Part shown: in pieces, positions 26,201 to 29,360 of the stretch | Numbering within the stretch: the first letter of the stretch is position 1 | How the letters are laid out: every line of letters starts with the position of its first letter | Made by a program: the position numbers and the translations under genes | The notes under the pieces: generated by a model | What the model was told of the DNA's origin: nothing | The model's input: only the letters and a program-made list of their open reading frames with translations | The model's database searches: none | Source: an uncultured Bacteroidales bacterium | GTDB taxonomy: Bacteria > Bacteroidota > Bacteroidia > Bacteroidales > Lentimicrobiaceae | Assembly: GCA_937894795.1 (NCBI GenBank) | Contig: CALCQV010000081.1 | Location: 1 to 29,360, forward strand | Length of the DNA stretch: 29,360 nucleotides | Direction of reading: 5' to 3'

Positions 26201-27119
26201 CACTACGGTTAGAACACTGGGTCAGGATATTTATAGCTTTGAAGCAAATTTTGAAGTGCAAAAGAATGTTATCTATCAGGGTAAAGCCAAAGTGGAACAA
26301 GGCCTCTTTAGTATCACTTTCCCCGTACCGCAGGACATTGACTATAACTTCGGGAAGGGGAAAATAAGTTACTATGCCACTGATGGAGTGGACGATGCCC
26401 ATGGATATTATACCGATTTTATCATTGGTGGCTCCAAGAAGATTATTGAAGCCGATGAAACCGGCCCCCAGATCACACTTTACATTAACGACACCACCTT
26501 TATTGATGGAGGACTAACGAGTGAGAATCCCAAGTTGCTGGTTTATTTACACGACGAAAGCGGCATCAATACTCTGGGCAATGGCGTCGGTCACGATCTG
26601 CTTGCCACCATTGATGGTGATAGCTATAGCTCTTCTCCGCTGAATGATTTTTATGTAGCTGACCGCGACAGTTATAAATCAGGATTGGCAAGATACCAAT
26701 TCTTTAATCTTGACGATGGTCCTCACACCGTTACGGTTAAAGCCTGGGATGTATTTAACAACTCATCTGAATCATCCATTACTTTTGTGGTGAAAAGAGA
26801 TATCAGGCTTGATATCGATGATGTGATAGCCTACCCAAATCCCTCCAAGGGAGAAGTGGCATTCAGATTCAAGCATAACCTGTTTGATGCAGTACTAAAC
26901 GTGGAAATTGAGATTTACGATTCACAGGGAGGCCTGGTCCGTATACTCAATCCCGGTAAAATCACTGCCGATGGTTATATCATTGATGAAGTGAAATGGG
27001 ATGGATTATCGAACAATGGAGCGGTACTGCGCAACGGATTGTATGTGTGCAGGGTAAAGGTGCTTGACAGGAATGGAAACTCAAGTGCCTATTCTGTAAA
27101 AGTATTAATGGCCAAGTAG
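23295..27119 (+). CDS. porU: Type IX secretion sortase PorU-type, C25 cysteine peptidase (second copy, with N-terminal propeptide-like region)
   Basis: A 1274-residue paralogue of the preceding gene, 25 nt downstream of it. The signal peptide is MKINRLFLLTCLLAFSTMVAAQ. An extra region of about 145 residues (WEQPTKIVRGNELPL to FDYSLH) resembles a C25 propeptide. The shared architecture then begins at GDWFKLWVKETGIHKITYEDL. The catalytic His (NYIGHGGELGW, residue 785) and Cys (TATCEFSRFD, residue 819) are intact with the same 34-residue spacing as copy one. ILDDGEGGG and VGRLPVRTVEQ are conserved. It ends in a C-terminal sorting domain (AYPNPSKGEVAFRF to SAYSVKVLMAK). ATG 23295 is chosen over the in-frame TTG at 23259 because the signal peptide begins there. 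Which copy is the housekeeping sortase cannot be told from sequence. Confidence 0.85.
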   Translation: MKINRLFLLTCLLAFSTMVAAQNYSVAPEWEQPTKIVRGNELPLSAPSFVKAQYPGLPDDMLPVYAKSIPVPSNTTGVEVTIDSVVYAPFTDDELNVLNGMVLPEQPEASVSLMYYSGNPVAVVNIKPFGRNPGTGMPAKLAHFDYSLHTTTTLQGDSSTTVHRYAKHSRLVYGDWFKLWVKETGIHKITYEDLRNMGMVLDGVNPNNISMFGRGGAIMKETAGMSKYDDLTEISIRVVTADPGTFAPGDYILFYGEGPVTWKLNPLTNRIDHATHLYTDAISYFITAAHYPGKRIPTADPVLVAANTTSNTYTALTVYEKEEISLIKSGRKWFSNKLDHYTRNLTLPEFNFPDIDVSVPVQMGFGLAGSATAQMTFNIKVNDEVVNTTTIAKYTGDNDKIREIAALQSFNANSDKMRVVVQFTPPNSTALGWLDYISLNVRSRLKFYGAQMNFRDHLSIGERKVTTFSLESTGAAPEIWDVTDHSYVHQIPIEKSGNIYNFKVHTPYLREFIAFDGTSWLKPEFEGKVANQDLHALHGYDMIIVTHPMLRKQADRLARLHNSMGEISAKVVSLPDIYNEFSSGHPDITAIRDFMKMLYDRGKGNGTAPQYLLLFGGASYDYKDRILNNNNLVPTYESYNSIKATVSFLTDDYYAILDDGEGGGELVNGLLDIAVGRLPVRTVEQATDVVNKIEAYLTNNKATHGDWRNNLLVIADDEDRNAHLMQAESLCYEIEQNFPLYNVNKIYFDAFVQNSTPGGGRYPDVNREITTQVDKGALITNYIGHGGELGWADERVLEIVDILAWNNFNRMGLFFTATCEFSRFDNPQHTSAGELVFFNPDGGAVAMITTTRLAFASVNQNLNESFIDTVLSKTNGIPRMGDILKYTKNDNNNSANLRHLTLFGDPALPMALPRYNVVTTSIVDPATVSIVDTLSANALITVSGEVQDYSGQTLSGFNGEVYVKVYDKPTTVRTLGQDIYSFEANFEVQKNVIYQGKAKVEQGLFSITFPVPQDIDYNFGKGKISYYATDGVDDAHGYYTDFIIGGSKKIIEADETGPQITLYINDTTFIDGGLTSENPKLLVYLHDESGINTLGNGVGHDLLATIDGDSYSSSPLNDFYVADRDSYKSGLARYQFFNLDDGPHTVTVKAWDVFNNSSESSITFVVKRDIRLDIDDVIAYPNPSKGEVAFRFKHNLFDAVLNVEIEIYDSQGGLVRILNPGKITADGYIIDEVKWDGLSNNGAVLRNGLYVCRVKVLDRNGNSSAYSVKVLMAK

Positions 27120-27677
27120 TTAACGGTTCTCAGGCGATAAGTTGAATCTTTCAGGATGTTTGGCTGTCTTGGAGCTGTAAAAATCTTCCATTATCTTCAG
27201 GTCTTCTTCAAAATTGCCTGAAGGATAAATGCTTTCTCCAAAACCACCTTCTTTTTTCTTGTAATCAAGGAAGCCCATGCTGACAGGCACACCGGCGCTC
27301 TGGGCAATATAGTAAAAGCCGCGTTTCCAGTGTTTGTTAAGCTTACGCGTACCTTCGGGCGTTATGGTGACAATAAACTTTTTACGTTTATGGAACTCTT
27401 CAGTAATCTGTAATACTACATTTGAACTGCGCTTCCTGTCAACCGGAATACCACCCATAGCTTTTAGTATCCCTGAAGTGTACCACTTGAAGATCTCTTT
27501 CTTAATAAGAAAATGTGATTTAATTCCCATTGAGGTGTAGCCAAGCCAGCCCATGAAGAAATCCAGATTAGCAGTGTGCGGGGCCATCATAACCACAGCT
27601 TTGGGAGCAGGCAACTCCCCAACAATCTTCCAACCGGCCAATTTAAGCACCGCTTTGGCAAAAAATTTCAGTAACAT
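27120..27677 (-). CDS. 1-acyl-sn-glycerol-3-phosphate acyltransferase-like (PlsC family)
   Basis: A 185-residue lysophospholipid acyltransferase-fold protein. The catalytic HX4D motif is His34-Asp39 (HTANLD), the FLIKKEIFKW region follows, then GGIPVDRKRS, and the substrate motif TPEGTR is at residues 106-111. It is a short form without an N-terminal multi-helix region, probably peripheral to the inner membrane and acting in phospholipid or related lipid acylation. Its stop codon abuts the stop of the upstream convergent porU copy with no gap. It has a good promoter (27698-27705). Confidence 0.88.
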   Translation of the reverse strand: MLLKFFAKAVLKLAGWKIVGELPAPKAVVMMAPHTANLDFFMGWLGYTSMGIKSHFLIKKEIFKWYTSGILKAMGGIPVDRKRSSNVVLQITEEFHKRKKFIVTITPEGTRKLNKHWKRGFYYIAQSAGVPVSMGFLDYKKKEGGFGESIYPSGNFEEDLKIMEDFYSSKTAKHPERFNLSPENR

Positions 27678-27697
27678 AAATCCTTAACATTGGGCAG

Positions 27698-27705
27698 CAA
27701 ATATA
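27698..27705 (-). promoter_or_regulatory. Promoter -7 element of the PlsC-like gene
   Basis: The minus strand reads TATATTTG, an exact match to TAnnTTTG, with a TTG 16 nt upstream as a possible -33 element. It lies 20 nt before the start codon. Confidence 0.5.
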
Positions 27706-27920
27706 GTCTTTAATATGTTTCCAATCTGTTTTAACTGGTTTCGTATGGTCAAAATGGCTTATATTATGTTCAGAAATTCTTTTTTATTTCTATGATTTTT
27801 TCTCTTAATTCATAAAATAGCAAGAAATTCAATATCTTATCCCTTTGAAACAGCGATTTCTACAGATATATCAAACCACATTCATTTATTGTTAATAGTA
27901 GACTTTTTAAGATATTTAAG

Positions 27921-27928
27921 TATATTTG
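27921..27928 (+). promoter_or_regulatory. Promoter -7 element of the 49-aa gene
   Basis: TATATTTG, an exact match to TAnnTTTG, 24 nt before ATG 27953, the usual leader length in this window. No -33 element with good spacing was found. Confidence 0.5.
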
Positions 27929-27952
27929 CATTATATTTCAAAATTGGGTACT

Positions 27953-28102
27953 ATGAAAAAAGACGACACAGATTTTATTTTGACTGAGGAGACCAGGGAA
28001 ACCGTGAAGGCTTATCTGGCAAAAAGGCAAAAAGTAAAGAAGACCTTTCCAAAGAATAAACCTGAATACAATTACGATTTCGCAAAGTTGAAAAAAAAGT
28101 AA
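27953..28102 (+). CDS. 49-residue basic small protein, unrecognised
   Basis: A complete small frame, ATG 27953 to TAA 28102, 49 residues. The N-terminal half is acidic and helix-like (KKDDTDFILTEETRETVKAYL). The C-terminal half is strongly basic and ends in three lysines, with 13 Lys in total, including AKRQKVKKTFPKNK and NYDFAKLKKK. It has no signal peptide or membrane segment, so it is expected to be cytoplasmic, perhaps binding nucleic acid (inference). A consensus -7 element lies 24 nt upstream, which supports a real gene. No family is recognised. Downstream are a possible structured RNA and a terminator. Confidence 0.55.
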   Translation: MKKDDTDFILTEETRETVKAYLAKRQKVKKTFPKNKPEYNYDFAKLKKK

Positions 28103-28116
28103 ATTGAAGTTTTGAG

Positions 28117-28197
28117 AATTAGTCGTTTAAAATTTTCAGTAGACCGGGGGGTTGACCAGAGGAGATTCGAGAAACGTGCCGACTAATTGATTTTAAA
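28117..28197 (+). ncRNA. Candidate structured RNA with pseudoknot potential
   Basis: Stem A pairs aattagtcg (28117-28125) with cgactaatt (28180-28188). Stem B pairs tttaaaat (28126-28133) with attttaaa (28190-28197). The order A5-B5-A3-B3 is that of a pseudoknot, with about 46 nt between, including a gaccgggggg stretch. A terminator lies 55 nt downstream. I match it to no known RNA family, and it may only be the 3' UTR of the 49-aa gene. Confidence 0.35.
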
Positions 28198-28251
28198 GTT
28201 GCTGTATCAATGGTGCAGCAGTGATTTTCTTAATTTTCAAAACCTAACATT

Positions 28252-28297
28252 CGCGGGTTCAGTTTTTAACAACTGGTCCCGCGGGTTGTTTTTACGG
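28252..28297 (+). terminator. Intrinsic terminator before the acyl-CoA synthetase gene
   Basis: The stem cgcggg (28252-28257) pairs with cccgcg (28278-28283). An inner stem cagtt/aactg (28260-28264 with 28271-28275) closes a TTTAAC loop. It is followed by GGTTGTTTTTA. It ends any transcript from the 49-aa gene or candidate RNA. Confidence 0.75.
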
Positions 28298-28378
28298 ATT
28301 TGCCGTAACCTGACTTTAAAACAGGCTTAAATTAAGGGTTCAGCCTTATGTTTATGCTTTCCGCAAGTCTATATTTCG

Positions 28379-28386
28379 TATATTAG
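28379..28386 (+). promoter_or_regulatory. -7-like promoter element of the acyl-CoA synthetase gene
   Basis: TATATTAG, seven of eight to TAnnTTTG, 19 nt before ATG 28406. A second near match, TATATTTC, is at 28370-28377. Confidence 0.35.
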
Positions 28387-28405
28387 CATAACAAATAGGT
28401 GAGAC

Positions 28406-29360
28406 ATGAGTACTTTAATTGATCTGTTGAACGACAGCGTTGCCAGGTATGGTGATAATATTTACCTGTGGGAGAAGCAAAATGGTGCCTATCAGGGTAC
28501 TACCTACCGGGAAACAAGAAATCAGGTATTGACTATTACTGCAGGCCTGATCTCTTTAGGTATTCTACCTGGTGATCGTGTCGCTCTTCTTTCTGAAGGC
28601 CGCAATTCATGGATTATAGGTGAACTTGCCATCTTACATGCCGGTGCTTGCTGTGTACCGCTCTCTGTGAGGCTGGATCCAGGCATTGACCTTAAGTTCA
28701 GATTACTGCACTCGGGCAGTAGGATGATTCTGGCTTCCGCCCAACAAGAAGCGAAGATTGCCGAGATTCGCGACTTGCTTCCCGATCTTGAGCGTATGAT
28801 CTGTCTGGATGAATCACCTAATGGGTCGGAAGAATCCGGTTCTGTTACAGTTGGCAATAACCGAAGAAAAGGTGATGTTACCTGGAGCCGGCTGATCCAA
28901 CTGGGTGAAGTTTTCATGAAAGAGCATCCCGGTGAACTTGAGAAACATATCAAAAGTGTAACTCCCGATACACTGGCCAATATCTCATACACCTCGGGTA
29001 CCACAGCTGATCCAAAGGGGATTATGCTCACCCACCTTAACTATTATACCAATGTAAAACAGGCTTTAACGCTAATGAATATCCCGCCTACCCATCGGAC
29101 GCTGGCGGTACTGCCCTGGGATCATTCCTTTGCTCATACAGCCTGCCTGTACTGCTTCATGGCTATGGGAGCCTCCGTTGGCTCGGTTCAAAATGGTAAA
29201 ACCATGATGGAGACTATTCGGAACACCCCGGTGAATATCAAGGAACTTAAGCCTCATATCCTTATGAGCGTCCCGGCCCTATCACGCAACTTCCGTAAGA
29301 ATATAGAAGCTGCCATCGACCAGAAAGGCAGGTTCACCCGTATGCTTTTTGAGCAGGCTC
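28406..29360 (+). CDS. Long-chain acyl-CoA synthetase (AMP-binding), C-terminus cut by window edge
   Basis: ATG 28406 with a frame still open at 29360, so 318 codons of a protein usually about 600 long are visible. It is an ANL-superfamily adenylating enzyme. The N-terminal part shows TYRETRNQVLTITAGL and GDRVALLSEGRNSWIIGELAILHAGA. The P-loop-like AMP-binding motif YTSGTTADPKGIMLTH starts at Tyr195. VLPWDHSFAHT and the SVPAL stretch follow, as in the FadD15-type long-chain fatty acid ligases. It would activate fatty acids to acyl-CoA using ATP. The catalytic C-terminal domain lies outside the window, so substrate class is inferred from the N-terminal part only. Confidence 0.88.
   Translation, partial: MSTLIDLLNDSVARYGDNIYLWEKQNGAYQGTTYRETRNQVLTITAGLISLGILPGDRVALLSEGRNSWIIGELAILHAGACCVPLSVRLDPGIDLKFRLLHSGSRMILASAQQEAKIAEIRDLLPDLERMICLDESPNGSEESGSVTVGNNRRKGDVTWSRLIQLGEVFMKEHPGELEKHIKSVTPDTLANISYTSGTTADPKGIMLTHLNYYTNVKQALTLMNIPPTHRTLAVLPWDHSFAHTACLYCFMAMGASVGSVQNGKTMMETIRNTPVNIKELKPHILMSVPALSRNFRKNIEAAIDQKGRFTRMLFEQA

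Larger units (their letters stand above)
28103..28405. other. Intergenic region with RNA structure potential, terminator and promoter
   Basis: This is 303 bases without a coding frame, containing the pseudoknot-like candidate (28117-28197), a small tgctg/cagca hairpin (28200-28220), a terminator (28252-28297) and the promoter of the acyl-CoA synthetase (about 28379-28386). Confidence 0.6.

Noticed and set aside
28155..28180. gagattcgagaaac resembling a tRNA T-loop
   Set aside because: No acceptor, D or anticodon stems can be paired around it and there is no CCA-type end, so it is not a tRNA.

Overview
This window is a stretch of chromosome from a member of the Bacteroidota, most likely an anaerobic Bacteroidales/Marinilabiliales-type organism. 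The evidence is type IX secretion (T9SS) components (a PorP/SprF-like protein, GldJ, PorU-type sortases with C-terminal secretion domains), repeated Bacteroidota-type -7 promoter elements (TAnnTTTG), weak Shine-Dalgarno sequences and moderately AT-rich DNA. A tungsten-type aldehyde ferredoxin oxidoreductase suggests anaerobic metabolism. The order-level placement is inference.

Layout. (1) 1-2117, minus strand: the end-truncated substrate-binding lipoprotein of a tungstate/molybdate transporter (WtpA type), a ModE-type HTH regulator four bases away, and a short-chain dehydrogenase. (2) 2240-3910, plus: proline-catabolic 1-pyrroline-5-carboxylate dehydrogenase (pruA), facing a 718-aa aldehyde:ferredoxin oxidoreductase (4083-6239, minus) across two hairpins. 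(3) 6479-7283, plus: overlapping ThiF-like and ThiS/MoaD-like genes divergent from the oxidoreductase. Together with wtpA and modE they look like parts of a tungstopterin enzyme locus. (4) 7284-7599: a convergent intergenic region holding six TGTACA palindromes at 10-11 bp spacing. (5) 7600-10945, minus: an exbB-exbD-tonB-folC operon (energy transduction to outer-membrane transporters, then folate polyglutamylation). (6) 11206-11802, minus: two small unrecognised genes, a 39-aa membrane protein with a strong terminator and a roughly 115-aa exported protein. (7) 12026-14456, plus: an ECF sigma factor, a zinc-binding anti-sigma factor, a membrane-anchored CnrX/ZraP-like protein and an exported Spy/CpxP-like protein, which together look like an envelope or metal stress circuit. 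(8) 14513-16910, minus: murF-anmK (peptidoglycan synthesis and recycling). (9) 17041-27119: a T9SS block. A PorP/SprF-like gene and gldJ run on the minus strand, and two tandem C25-family PorU-type sortase genes run divergently on the plus strand. (10) 27120-27677, minus: a PlsC-type acyltransferase. (11) 27953-28297, plus: a 49-aa basic small protein followed by a region with RNA pseudoknot potential and a terminator. (12) From 28406: an acyl-CoA synthetase that runs off the window.

The most notable items are the tandem intact PorU paralogues with different N-terminal architectures, the tungsten locus with its own ThiF/ThiS pair, the helically phased TGTACA array, and the candidate structured RNA before the acyl-CoA synthetase. 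No CRISPR array, rRNA, tRNA or insertion sequence was recognised.
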